A DNA stretch of 64,000 bases from WVXP01 sp964348095. GTDB lineage: Bacteria > Desulfobacterota > BSN033 > WVXP01. The position numbers and the translations under genes were made by a program. The notes beneath the pieces were generated by a model. It did no database searches. It saw only the letters and a program-made list of their open reading frames with translations, and was not told where the DNA came from. Below are positions 18,259 through 27,042 of this stretch, one piece after another (the first letter of the stretch is position 1; the number at the start of each line of letters is the position of its first letter). Location: the NCBI GenBank assembly GCA_964348095.1, contig CAYGBK010000057.1, positions 19,011 to 83,010 on the forward strand, written 5' to 3'.

Positions 18259-21102
18259 ATGGAAATGACCAAGTATGTCTATCTGTTCGAGGAGGCTGAT
18301 GGCAAGAACAAACAGCTATTTGGAGGCAAGGGTGCTAATCTTGCCGAGATGACTCGTATCGGCCTTCCCATTCCACCAGGTTTCATCATTACAACAGAGG
18401 CCTGCCTGGAATACTACGCAAATGGCAAGAAACTACCTACAACTCTAATGACCCAGGTCAGGGACAAGATAAAGGAACTTGAAAAGAAGACCGGGAAGTT
18501 GTTTGGAGACCCCGACAATCCCCTCCTTGTCTCTGTTCGGTCAGGGGCGGCCATGTCGATGCCCGGCATGATGGATACAATCCTCAACCTCGGTATCAAT
18601 GACCGTGTTGTGGACAGGTTGACACGGGCTAACGGAAACGGGCGGTTCGCCTATGACGCCTATCGGAGACTCATACAACTCTTTGGCAAGGTTGCAATGG
18701 GCCTTGACGATAGCTATTTTGACGTGATTCTGGGAGAGGCAAAAAAGAAAGTCGGTGCAAAATTCGACACCGACCTACAGGTACAAACCCTTGAAGAGAT
18801 CTGTGGGGACTTCAAGAGAGCAATCAAAAAGGAGCTGGGCAGAGAATTTCCCCAAGACCCCTGGACGCAGATCGAAATCGCCATCGAAGCGGTGTTCCGA
18901 TCATGGATGGGCAAGAGGGCCATCGACTATCGAAGAGAATTCAAGATTACTACGGACATGGCGAATGGGACGGCGGTCAATGTGTGTACCATGGTCTTCG
19001 GCAATATGGGAAACGACTCTGCCACTGGGGTGGCCTTCACCCGGGACCCCGGTACCGGCGCAAACGTTTTCTTTGGGGAGTATCTCGTCAACGCCCAGGG
19101 TGAAGATGTCGTTGCCGGAATACGAACACCCAAGCCCGTCTTACACATGAAACGTCAAATGCCTAAGCAGTACAAGGAACTGGAACAGGTTCGCCACATC
19201 CTGGAAAAACACTATCATGAGGTCCAAGACTTTGAGTTCACCATAGAGCGTGGCACCCTTTATATCCTTCAGACTCGAAATGGGAAGATGAACGCTGCTG
19301 CCCGCGTGAAGACATCCCGGGAAATGGTTCGGGAAAACTTGCTAACAAAAGAGGAGGCTTTGCTCCGTATTTCACCAGAACACCTTGAGCAACTTCTCCA
19401 CCGGCGGATTGATCAAAATACTCGGGTCAAACCGCTTGCACAGGGCCTGCCAGCCTCTCCGGGAGCAGCTCACGGCAAAGTCGTGTTCGACGCCGACCAA
19501 GCGGAACGGCGGGGCATGCTGGGTGAGAGCGTGATCCTGGTCCGGGAGGAAACGAAGCCGGAGGATATTCACGGGTTCTTTCGGGCCAAGGCAATACTGA
19601 CAAGCCGGGGAGGCAAGACTTCCCACGCCGCTGTTGTGGCGCGAGGGATGGGAAAACCCTGTGTGGTCGGCTGTGAGGCGATAGAAATCGACGATCGAAA
19701 TAAAGTAGCGATTGTCGATAAACACCATATCCTGGAGGGTGACGTTGTCACTATTGATGGCGCTACGGGATACATCTACCTCGGAGAGGTTCCTACGGTG
19801 GAGCCGGAGTTCAGTCCAGACCTGAAGACCATTCTCAGATGGGCGGATGAGATCCGAACTCTGGGTGTCAGGGCCAACGCCGATACACCCAAAGATGCGG
19901 CGATGGCGAGAAAACTTGGGGCCGAGGGTATCGGCCTGTGCCGCACTGAACGGATGTTCAACGCGGCAGACCGCCTGCCAATTGTTCGGGAAATGATCCT
20001 GGCCGACACAACCCAAGAAAGACAACAAGCGGTCGATAAGTTGCTCCCCATGCAGAAAAGTGATTTTAAAAAGATATTTAACAAGATGCAAGGGCTTCCC
20101 GTGACGATCCGGCTCCTCGATCCGCCCCTCCATGAGTTTCTACCATCCGTGGAATCCCTCGTGTGGGAAATCGAAAGGCTCAAGGAAGTAAAAAAGAGCC
20201 TCGAGCAGATGGAGACGATTCCAGATTCTTTCAAGGTTCTGCTTGAACCGTCGCTGCAGGAACTCGTGCCCCCCGTCGCGCATGTACTGAAGGAACTCTC
20301 AGCAATCAGGGAGAAAGAACTGTTTGATGAGCTTGTCGAAAAAAAAGAGGAGATTCTCCGAAAGGTTCGCGAGACTGCTGAAGTCAACCCGATGCTCGGA
20401 CACCGCGGTGTGCGGTTGGGAATCAAACACCCCGAGATTTACAAGATGCAAATCCAAGCCATTCTGGAGGCCGCTGCTGAACTCATCAAAGACGGGGTCG
20501 ATATCCAACCTGAAATCATGGTGCCTCAGGTATGCACATCCCAGGAACTCAAACAGGTCCACAAGTGGATGGACGAAATCAGAGGAATTGTTGAGAAAAA
20601 ATATGACATTTGTGTTCTCTTTAGATTCGGAACCATGATCGAGGTTGTTCGAGCGTGCATGAGAGCGGGGCCACTGGCGGAAGTGACAGATTTCTTCTCC
20701 TTTGGGACCAATGACCTCACCCAGGCAACCTTCTCCTTTTCGAGAGAAGACGCTGAGAAGAAATTCCTCCCCCTCTATAACGAGATGCAGATTCTCATGG
20801 ACAACCCCTTCGAGATTCTCGATATCAAGGGTGTGGGAAGACTGATGAAAATCACAATAGACTATGGGAAAAAGACAAATCCTAAGCTCAAGGTGGGGAT
20901 CTGTGGCGAACATGGGGGCAATCCTCGGAGCATTGAATTCTGCCACACCCTCGGGCTTGATTATGTCAGTTGTTCCCCTTACCGCGCTCCCGTTGCCCGA
21001 CTTACCGCAGCGCAGGCTAAACTGAGAGAGATGGCTAGGGACAAGGCTGACCTGGAAAACCCCGACTACCCATTTAATGTGTTCTTTCAGGATCTAGGAT
21101 GA
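18259..21102 (+). CDS. ppdK: Pyruvate, phosphate dikinase
   Basis: 947 residues from ATG 18259 (AAGGA 8 bases upstream; the frame is open further up but crosses the promoter). It interconverts pyruvate + ATP + phosphate and PEP + AMP + PPi. Order: ATP-grasp domain (VYLFEEADGK, GGKGANLAEMTRIGLPIPPGF), the phospho-histidine domain (LTSRGGKTSHAAVVARGMGKPCVVG), and the PEP/pyruvate barrel (TDFFSFGTNDLTQATF, VGICGEHGGNPRSIEF). Between HEFLP and NPMLGHRG there are about 60 extra residues that look like an internal duplication. In related genomes ppdK often follows glyQ-glyS; here it is in the opposite orientation to them. Confidence 0.95.
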   Translation: MEMTKYVYLFEEADGKNKQLFGGKGANLAEMTRIGLPIPPGFIITTEACLEYYANGKKLPTTLMTQVRDKIKELEKKTGKLFGDPDNPLLVSVRSGAAMSMPGMMDTILNLGINDRVVDRLTRANGNGRFAYDAYRRLIQLFGKVAMGLDDSYFDVILGEAKKKVGAKFDTDLQVQTLEEICGDFKRAIKKELGREFPQDPWTQIEIAIEAVFRSWMGKRAIDYRREFKITTDMANGTAVNVCTMVFGNMGNDSATGVAFTRDPGTGANVFFGEYLVNAQGEDVVAGIRTPKPVLHMKRQMPKQYKELEQVRHILEKHYHEVQDFEFTIERGTLYILQTRNGKMNAAARVKTSREMVRENLLTKEEALLRISPEHLEQLLHRRIDQNTRVKPLAQGLPASPGAAHGKVVFDADQAERRGMLGESVILVREETKPEDIHGFFRAKAILTSRGGKTSHAAVVARGMGKPCVVGCEAIEIDDRNKVAIVDKHHILEGDVVTIDGATGYIYLGEVPTVEPEFSPDLKTILRWADEIRTLGVRANADTPKDAAMARKLGAEGIGLCRTERMFNAADRLPIVREMILADTTQERQQAVDKLLPMQKSDFKKIFNKMQGLPVTIRLLDPPLHEFLPSVESLVWEIERLKEVKKSLEQMETIPDSFKVLLEPSLQELVPPVAHVLKELSAIREKELFDELVEKKEEILRKVRETAEVNPMLGHRGVRLGIKHPEIYKMQIQAILEAAAELIKDGVDIQPEIMVPQVCTSQELKQVHKWMDEIRGIVEKKYDICVLFRFGTMIEVVRACMRAGPLAEVTDFFSFGTNDLTQATFSFSREDAEKKFLPLYNEMQILMDNPFEILDIKGVGRLMKITIDYGKKTNPKLKVGICGEHGGNPRSIEFCHTLGLDYVSCSPYRAPVARLTAAQAKLREMARDKADLENPDYPFNVFFQDLG

Positions 21103-21344
21103 GCCTTCACCGATCGATCATTCTCCTCGTTTCCCGGATTCCAATGACCATCCCTTATCTCATCTAATCTGACACTTGATTCTGGATAAACGGCTGAGGG
21201 TTATTGCCTCACGGCGGCCTTGCCGTTCATGGGGATTTTTGAGCTCCCGGAGTGCCCAGAGACTCTGTGACTAGGGTCAATCTTCATCCTTCGAGATCCT
21301 GTGGGTTTTGCAGGAAGCACGCGTGTCGGGGGTTGTTTGAGATT

Positions 21345-21758
21345 CTATTTTCTCATGCCGAGTTCTTTGAGGAAGGAGAGGTCGATATCGAGGCTATAAA
21401 CCTGCTGGACTTTGTTTATTTTCACGATTACCGAATCGAATTCTTGATAGAATCCCTCGATGATGTCAGTCGCCAATGACGACCTCTTGTCTCTACTTTC
21501 TAATACATCGATGAGCCCCCTCAACAGGAGAAGGTTGCGCTTGGCAATATCACTTCGCCCCACAAGCAATGGCGCCATAAACATGATGACAAAAAGATTT
21601 TCAAAAGCCTCCCGAGGGTTTCTTTTGAGAAGGGAGAAGGTGTGTGCCAAGCTAATGTACTCACGCTCGAGCTGTGGCTTCATTCTTTTCGATACATGGT
21701 CATCGATAAGTTCGTGAGTTTCTTCTTCCGCCGTCATTCTGGACTCCTTTTCCGACAT
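21345..21758 (-). CDS. Conserved-looking helical protein of unknown function
   Basis: About 137 residues from ATG 21758 (a GTG at 21764 also fits). It is strongly helical: EREYISLAHTFSLLKRNPRE, FENLFVIMFMAPLLVGRSDI, KRNLLLLRGLIDVLESRD, EGFYQEFDSVIVKINKVQQV. I do not recognise it. It follows glyS by about 100 bp on the same strand and could be the last gene of that unit. The hydrophobic middle (residues 56-70) is too short for a confident membrane helix. Confidence 0.6.
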   Translation of the reverse strand: MSEKESRMTAEEETHELIDDHVSKRMKPQLEREYISLAHTFSLLKRNPREAFENLFVIMFMAPLLVGRSDIAKRNLLLLRGLIDVLESRDKRSSLATDIIEGFYQEFDSVIVKINKVQQVYSLDIDLSFLKELGMRK

Positions 21759-21864
21759 CGTCACTACAATCCGAGCGCACAGGCGATGGTTTTCGGACTC
21801 CCGAGCCGAGCCGTCGAGTCGATTCAGGTATTCAAATTTCGAGTTTCACGGTGGAGGCTCTTAC

Positions 21865-23934
21865 TCATTCTGTCACGATTCTTGAGAAGTCGGCAATACG
21901 AGAAAAAAGGTCAGCGATCTGACCAAGAAGGGCAAGACGGTTATCTCTGATTTTTGCGTTCTTATCCATCACAAGGACACTGTCGAAAAACCGATCCACC
22001 GGTTCTTTGAGTCGAGTCAGCTCTACCAGCGCCTTCTCATAATCTCTCCCCCCGAGACGTTTGTCTAGCCGACCCTTTACCTCTAAAAAAGTCTGGTGGA
22101 GCCCCTGCTCAGCGTCGTCCTTGAAAAGTGACTGGACGGCTTTTCGACGGGGCGATTCCCGACTGATATTGACAACCCTTTTGAAGGCCACAGCAAGGGG
22201 AGCGAACTCCTTTCTTTTTTTCATCGCTGCCAGGGCAACAATTCTATCATGGCAATCAACCACATTGTCGAATCCAGCCTCCACAACTGCCTCCACAATA
22301 TCGTAGGAAATATCCTTGGATATCAAAAGATTCTGAAAACGCTGTTTGAAGAACCCAAGAACTGACCGCCCGACCTCCTGAGGCGACAATTCGAGCTTTT
22401 CCCTGAGCCCCTTAAGGCTCTCGCTGACCATTTGCCCTAGAGCGACTGGGTATCTCTTGTCGAGAAGGATATTTAGAATCCCCAATGCCTGTCTACGCAA
22501 TGCGAAGGGGTCGCCGGCGCCTGTTGGTATCAATCCGACACCGAAACATCCGACGATTGTATCGAGTTTGTCCGCAACACTGATAAGATCAGCGATTGGA
22601 GATGAGGGCAGCCGATCTCCGGCAAAGGCGGGAAGATAATGCTCATAAATCGCATCGGCCACGTCCCTCGTTTCACCTGAAAGAAGTGCATACTCTCTCC
22701 CGATCACCCCTTGAAGACTGGGAAACTCTCCCACCATTCCGGTTACCAGGTCAGCCTTGCAGAGGAAAGCGGCTCGACCCACGGACCCTTCGAGTTCAGG
22801 CTTCACTTTCTTCGCCAGAAAACGGGACAGAGCTCGAAGGCGCATCACTTTCTCATAGGAGGTTCCGAGCTTCGTCTGGAAGATGACATCCTTGAGATTT
22901 TCGACTTTTTCGTGGAGGGGAGTCTTGGTGTCCTCATCAAAGAAGAACCTGGCATCTGAGAGTCTGGCTCGCAAAACTCGTTCATTCCCCCTCCTGACGA
23001 CATTCATGTCGACGCCCTCGGTATTACATACACACACAAAGTGTGGTAGGAGCTTCCCCTTCGCCGTCACCACGGGGAAATATCGCTGATGGTCCTCCAT
23101 GGCATGGACAATCACCTCTTTGGGCAGGGTCAAGAAGTCTTTCTCAAAATCCCCCAGAATAATCACGGGGTATTCAACCAGATATGTCACCTCCTCGAGG
23201 AGTTCTCTATTCTCTAATACTTTCCCCGACACCTCTCGTGCTACTCCGTGAATCCCCTCCTCGATCAGGCGTCTCCTTTTCTCAGGATCAACGATCACTG
23301 AGGCTTGGCGGAGCTTTTTCAGATAGTCTTGAAACCCTTCTACTTTGAAACTTCCGGGACTCATGAATCGGTGCCCGTATGTCACCGCTCCACTCTCGAC
23401 GTTCTCAATCTTGAAAGGAACGACGTGACCGCCAAAAAGGGCAAGAATCCAATGTATAGGCCGCACAAATCTGAGGGCTGAGCTACCCCACCGCATCGAT
23501 TTCATAAAAGAAAGAGACGTAATCACTTTGGGAATACTCTTCCGGAGGACATCGGCTGTTTCTCCTCCCCTGTATCGCCGCACGGCACAAAGGTATTCGC
23601 CTTTCTCAGTGCTAACCGTCTCCAGGTCTTCGACTCGAACCCCCTGCGCTTTAGCAAAGCCCTGGGCCGGTTTCGTTGGATTGCCTTTCTCATCAAAGGC
23701 CACATGCTTGGGGGGGCCTACCTTTCTCTCTATGGCATCCTTCTGAAACTCGGCGACATTATCTACCCACAGGGCAAGACGCCTGGGAGTTCCCAGGGCA
23801 CGAGCCTCCCCAAAGCTAACCTCTACGGCCTCAAGCTCTTTCTCCATGAGAGATGCTAGGTCTTTCAAGGCTTTTGGAGTGAATCGAGCGGGAATCTCTT
23901 CAGTTCCGATCTCAAGAAGGAGCTCTTTTCCCAT
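21865..23934 (-). CDS. glyS: Glycyl-tRNA synthetase beta subunit
   Basis: About 689 residues from ATG 23934, where the typical N-terminus MGKELLLEIGTEEIPARF begins; the 15 codons upstream are not family-like. The beta subunit of the heterotetrameric (alpha2-beta2) enzyme binds tRNA-Gly. Family stretches: GTPRRLALWV, VGPPKHVAFD, MRWGSSALRFVRPIHWILAL, LRARLSDARFFFDEDTK, KLGTSYEKVMRL, and the anticodon-binding-like C-terminus (FFDSVLVMDKNAKIRDNRLA). It lies 160 bp downstream of glyQ in the same orientation. Confidence 0.95.
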   Translation of the reverse strand: MGKELLLEIGTEEIPARFTPKALKDLASLMEKELEAVEVSFGEARALGTPRRLALWVDNVAEFQKDAIERKVGPPKHVAFDEKGNPTKPAQGFAKAQGVRVEDLETVSTEKGEYLCAVRRYRGGETADVLRKSIPKVITSLSFMKSMRWGSSALRFVRPIHWILALFGGHVVPFKIENVESGAVTYGHRFMSPGSFKVEGFQDYLKKLRQASVIVDPEKRRRLIEEGIHGVAREVSGKVLENRELLEEVTYLVEYPVIILGDFEKDFLTLPKEVIVHAMEDHQRYFPVVTAKGKLLPHFVCVCNTEGVDMNVVRRGNERVLRARLSDARFFFDEDTKTPLHEKVENLKDVIFQTKLGTSYEKVMRLRALSRFLAKKVKPELEGSVGRAAFLCKADLVTGMVGEFPSLQGVIGREYALLSGETRDVADAIYEHYLPAFAGDRLPSSPIADLISVADKLDTIVGCFGVGLIPTGAGDPFALRRQALGILNILLDKRYPVALGQMVSESLKGLREKLELSPQEVGRSVLGFFKQRFQNLLISKDISYDIVEAVVEAGFDNVVDCHDRIVALAAMKKRKEFAPLAVAFKRVVNISRESPRRKAVQSLFKDDAEQGLHQTFLEVKGRLDKRLGGRDYEKALVELTRLKEPVDRFFDSVLVMDKNAKIRDNRLALLGQIADLFSRIADFSRIVTE

Positions 23935-24094
23935 TGTGACCCAAAACCTTCTAAATGCTGGTATGGAGTGCCAGAACATTGGAGTAATGGGTCAAAAAAC
24001 AAGTCCTGCAACTGCTGAGTGTTCCTTCACTCCAGTACTCCATTGCTACAAAAGCTAACACTCTGCAATTTCTGAGAAATCCAATTAGTTAATC

Positions 24095-24973
24095 CTAATC
24101 TTTAAATCTGTTCAGAAGAGGGTAGCCCATGGACTCACGCTGTTTCAGATAGCCCTCGGCACACCGTCCTGCTAAATCTCTCACCCGGTGGATAAAACCG
24201 GTTCGTTCGGTGACGCTAATGGCTCCACGGGCATCTAGGATGTTGAAGGTGTGGGAGCATTTGAGACAATGATCATAGGCTGGCAGGACAAGCCCTTTGT
24301 CTACGAGTCGGGAACACTCACCTTCAAATAGATCGAAGACCTGAAAAAGCATCGCCGTGTCTGCCATTTCAAAATTGTAGGTGGAGTACTCAGCTTCACG
24401 ACGATGATAAACGTGGCCGTATCGAATCCCCTCGGTCCAGATTAGGTCGTACACGTTATCGACCTCTTGAATATACATGGCAATCCGCTCAAGACCGTAG
24501 GTTAGCTCCACAGATACGGGATTCAAATCGTACCCCCCGGCCTGTTGAAAATATGTAAACTGGGTGATCTCCATCCCGTCAAGCCAAACCTCCCACCCGA
24601 GGCCCCACGCTCCAAGGGTCGGTGCCTCCCAGTCATCCTCAACGAATCGAATATCGTGAGCGAGGGGATCTATGCCCAAACTCAGGAGACTATCCAGATA
24701 AATATCCTGAACCTCTAGGGGGGATGGCTTTAGAATGACCTGATACTGATAGTGCTGCTCGAGGCGATTCGGGTTGTCCCCGTAACGACCATCGGCGGGC
24801 CGCCTGGAGGGCTCGACATAAGCGACCTGCCATGGCTCAGGTCCAAGAACACGAAGAAATGTTGCCGGGTTCATCGTCCCAGCGCCGACCTCTGTCTGAT
24901 AGGGTTGCCAAATGATGCATCCCCGTTTCGCCCAAAACGTTTCGAGAGTCAAAATCACATCCTGAAAAGTCAC
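24095..24973 (-). CDS. glyQ: Glycyl-tRNA synthetase alpha subunit
   Basis: 292 residues from GTG 24973, chosen because GAGGAG lies 7 bases upstream and TFQDVILTLETFWAKRGCII is the usual N-terminus. The alpha subunit carries the class II catalytic core: QPYQTEVGAGTMNPATFLRV, AYVEPSRRPADGRYGDNPNR, EDDWEAPTLGAWGLGWEVWL, DGMEITQFTYFQQAGG and ELTYGLERIAMYIQ. It acts with glyS and is part of the recO-glyQ-glyS minus-strand series. Confidence 0.96.
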   Translation of the reverse strand: MTFQDVILTLETFWAKRGCIIWQPYQTEVGAGTMNPATFLRVLGPEPWQVAYVEPSRRPADGRYGDNPNRLEQHYQYQVILKPSPLEVQDIYLDSLLSLGIDPLAHDIRFVEDDWEAPTLGAWGLGWEVWLDGMEITQFTYFQQAGGYDLNPVSVELTYGLERIAMYIQEVDNVYDLIWTEGIRYGHVYHRREAEYSTYNFEMADTAMLFQVFDLFEGECSRLVDKGLVLPAYDHCLKCSHTFNILDARGAISVTERTGFIHRVRDLAGRCAEGYLKQRESMGYPLLNRFKD

Positions 24974-25221
24974 TGAACGACTCCTCGGCTGACGGAAGAC
25001 AGAGATCACCTGTCAGCGATAGACTTAGTCCACAGCTCTCTGGGATAGCGTGGCACCAACCAACGGAACATTATGTGGCCCCTTGGGAGAATCCGTCTCA
25101 AAGAGCTGCTGACCGGTGAGCCGTGGCAACTTTTCAAGGGGACTCCCTGATCCCTGTCCATTGGTGAACCGGCTTTTCCTAAGTCCTGGGAACAGATCTC
25201 TAACACTTTGCCCCTAGCCTG

Positions 25222-25992
25222 TCAAGACGGAACGCCTTGCCTGACGCTTTCCAGAAATCGGAGAGACTTCAACTCGCGATTGAGATAATGCTGAATAAAC
25301 CGAGGCAAAATCTCTCGGCTCTCTGTGAGGGAACGGGGTGAGAATCTCACACGGTGAATCTTAGAAAGATCTGTCCCGGCTAGTTTCTCCAAGACTCTTA
25401 CTGTTCCCATGGTGAGTGTGAGAAAATCTGCACCTGTCGGGCAGCACTTCTCACAGAAGATACCCCCCCGAGCCAAGACAAAATAGATACGGTCGAGCTG
25501 ATCGAGTCCTCTCCTGCAGTGAGTGCAAGAATCAAGGTTAGGTCGGTATCCCAGCAGAGAGAGAAGGCGAATTTCAAAGATCCGCAACAATTCTTCTTTC
25601 GGCTCCATCCTGTCGACTATGGATAGAAATGCTCTTAGCAGGTTGAAGAGACCTTGATGTGCCTGCCCTTCCCCAACCATGGCGTCAACCAATTCGACAA
25701 AGTAACTCCCATAACCCATCTTCACGATATCGCGGCTCAAGCCAGGATAGAACTCTATGACATCGCATTGATCGATTCTGCTAAGGGATCGATCCTCTTT
25801 CTCAAAGAAATGGATCCTCACATGGCAAAACAAGTCGAGGCTATTGCTGAACCGTTTCCTGCTCCGGCGAGCCCCCTTTGCTATTCCCTTCATCTTTCCG
25901 TGTTCGAGGGTGAAAAATGTGACGATTCGGTCCGACTCTCCATAGTCGAATGATTGAATCACAATTCCCGTGGCGCGTTTCAACGGCATCAT
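25222..25992 (-). CDS. recO: DNA repair protein RecO
   Basis: 256 residues. RecO works with RecF/RecR to load RecA onto SSB-coated DNA. The N-terminal OB fold begins KRATGIVIQSFDYGESDRIV and includes GKMKGIAKGARRSRKRF. The helical C-terminal half has the zinc-binding pairs CTHC (in LDSCTHCRRG) and CEKC (GGIFCEKCC). Length is normal. It lies between lolA and glyQ on the same strand. The 200-260 bp spacers on each side contain nothing I can name. Confidence 0.92.
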   Translation of the reverse strand: MMPLKRATGIVIQSFDYGESDRIVTFFTLEHGKMKGIAKGARRSRKRFSNSLDLFCHVRIHFFEKEDRSLSRIDQCDVIEFYPGLSRDIVKMGYGSYFVELVDAMVGEGQAHQGLFNLLRAFLSIVDRMEPKEELLRIFEIRLLSLLGYRPNLDSCTHCRRGLDQLDRIYFVLARGGIFCEKCCPTGADFLTLTMGTVRVLEKLAGTDLSKIHRVRFSPRSLTESREILPRFIQHYLNRELKSLRFLESVRQGVPS

Positions 25993-26256
25993 TCACCACA
26001 AAATAGACAGAATTATTTCAATTCTTTACCGCTCTATCCGGTGAGACTGTGATGTTCTGGCGAGAAGTCTGGAGTCAGTATGAAAAAGACTACACAAGAC
26101 GCCTTCAAGATCCTACAGGTTGTCGAACACTCATGAGACTTTTCTCTCTGCCCACCTGACCACAATTCTTAAAAGTCCCAGGAAACAGCGGGATAGATAC
26201 GTCATAGTTGGAACACATGGGGACGATGGGTGACGCTCAATCTGGACCTATTCTGA

Positions 26257-26925
26257 CTACTGACTCGTGTTGCCTGAATTCCTGATAACCTCAGTTCCTG
26301 GAGGGATTATAAAGGTAAACAGGTGAGTCGGCAACTTCCGATTGACACGAATACGTTTGAAGTGAATGAGCGTTGGGTTTCCGTATGCGTCGTGGAATTC
26401 CGCTCGACGAACATAACTCGTCTTTTGATCAACTGTCAGAATCAGCCGATCCATCATCGCATGGGGTCTCTTGGGAGTCAGCTCTATCCGATAGCCATTT
26501 CGAGTCTCGTCCACTTCCTGCTCCCACTGGTGAACGTCAAAATCCCTAGTGAGGTCACCTTCGCCGACAAGGAAAGCCAGGAAGAGTCTTTCCTTCTCCC
26601 GATCCACATCCTCAACAATCACCTGATTCTCCTCGGGTTGGTAAAACCAGAGTGTCTTGCCGTCGCTCACCCACGTGTTCTTTGGGGATGTGGTGTACTC
26701 CCACCGCATGAGGCCTGCCTTTTCGAAGTAGACCTTTCCTTTAGTGATCCGAGTTTGGCCGAGCATCTTGTTGGTCGATTCCTGAACGAAATCTGCTGTT
26801 AGGCTCGAGATTCCCTCGTACTCCGACTGAACCCTCCCGACGACCTCACCCGTAGTCAGGGCCATGCAGTCACCGATGGAAATAAAGAAAAACAAGATCG
26901 ATAAGAGCGTCAATCGCTGTGTCAC
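26257..26925 (-). CDS. lolA: Outer-membrane lipoprotein carrier protein
   Basis: 222 residues. A periplasmic chaperone that carries lipoproteins from LolCDE to the outer membrane. A signal peptide (LTLLSILFFFISIGDCMA) precedes the LolA fold: SSLTADFVQESTNKMLGQTR, GKVYFEKAGLMRWEYTTSP, WVSDGKTLWFYQPEENQVIV. The GTG at 26925 has GGGGG upstream. It confirms a diderm envelope. Same strand as ftsK, 117 bp downstream of it. Confidence 0.9.
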   Translation of the reverse strand: MTQRLTLLSILFFFISIGDCMALTTGEVVGRVQSEYEGISSLTADFVQESTNKMLGQTRITKGKVYFEKAGLMRWEYTTSPKNTWVSDGKTLWFYQPEENQVIVEDVDREKERLFLAFLVGEGDLTRDFDVHQWEQEVDETRNGYRIELTPKRPHAMMDRLILTVDQKTSYVRRAEFHDAYGNPTLIHFKRIRVNRKLPTHLFTFIIPPGTEVIRNSGNTSQ

Positions 26926-27042
26926 GTAAACCCCCGCCCCCTAAACTCGGGACAAAGTAAACTCTCAGACCCGATTCCGGATGGACCTCCTTGTCACCGT
27001 CCAGTTTTTCCTAGGAATTGACAGCGAGAAGCCGCAGCCCCA

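Noticed and set aside
19372..20426. Long frames antisense to ppdK
   Set aside because: Shadows of a clearly coding gene; serine/arginine-rich composition typical of such mirrors.
25006..25206. 66-codon frame between glyQ and recO
   Set aside because: No ribosome site or recognisable motif; overlaps the 5' region of glyQ.
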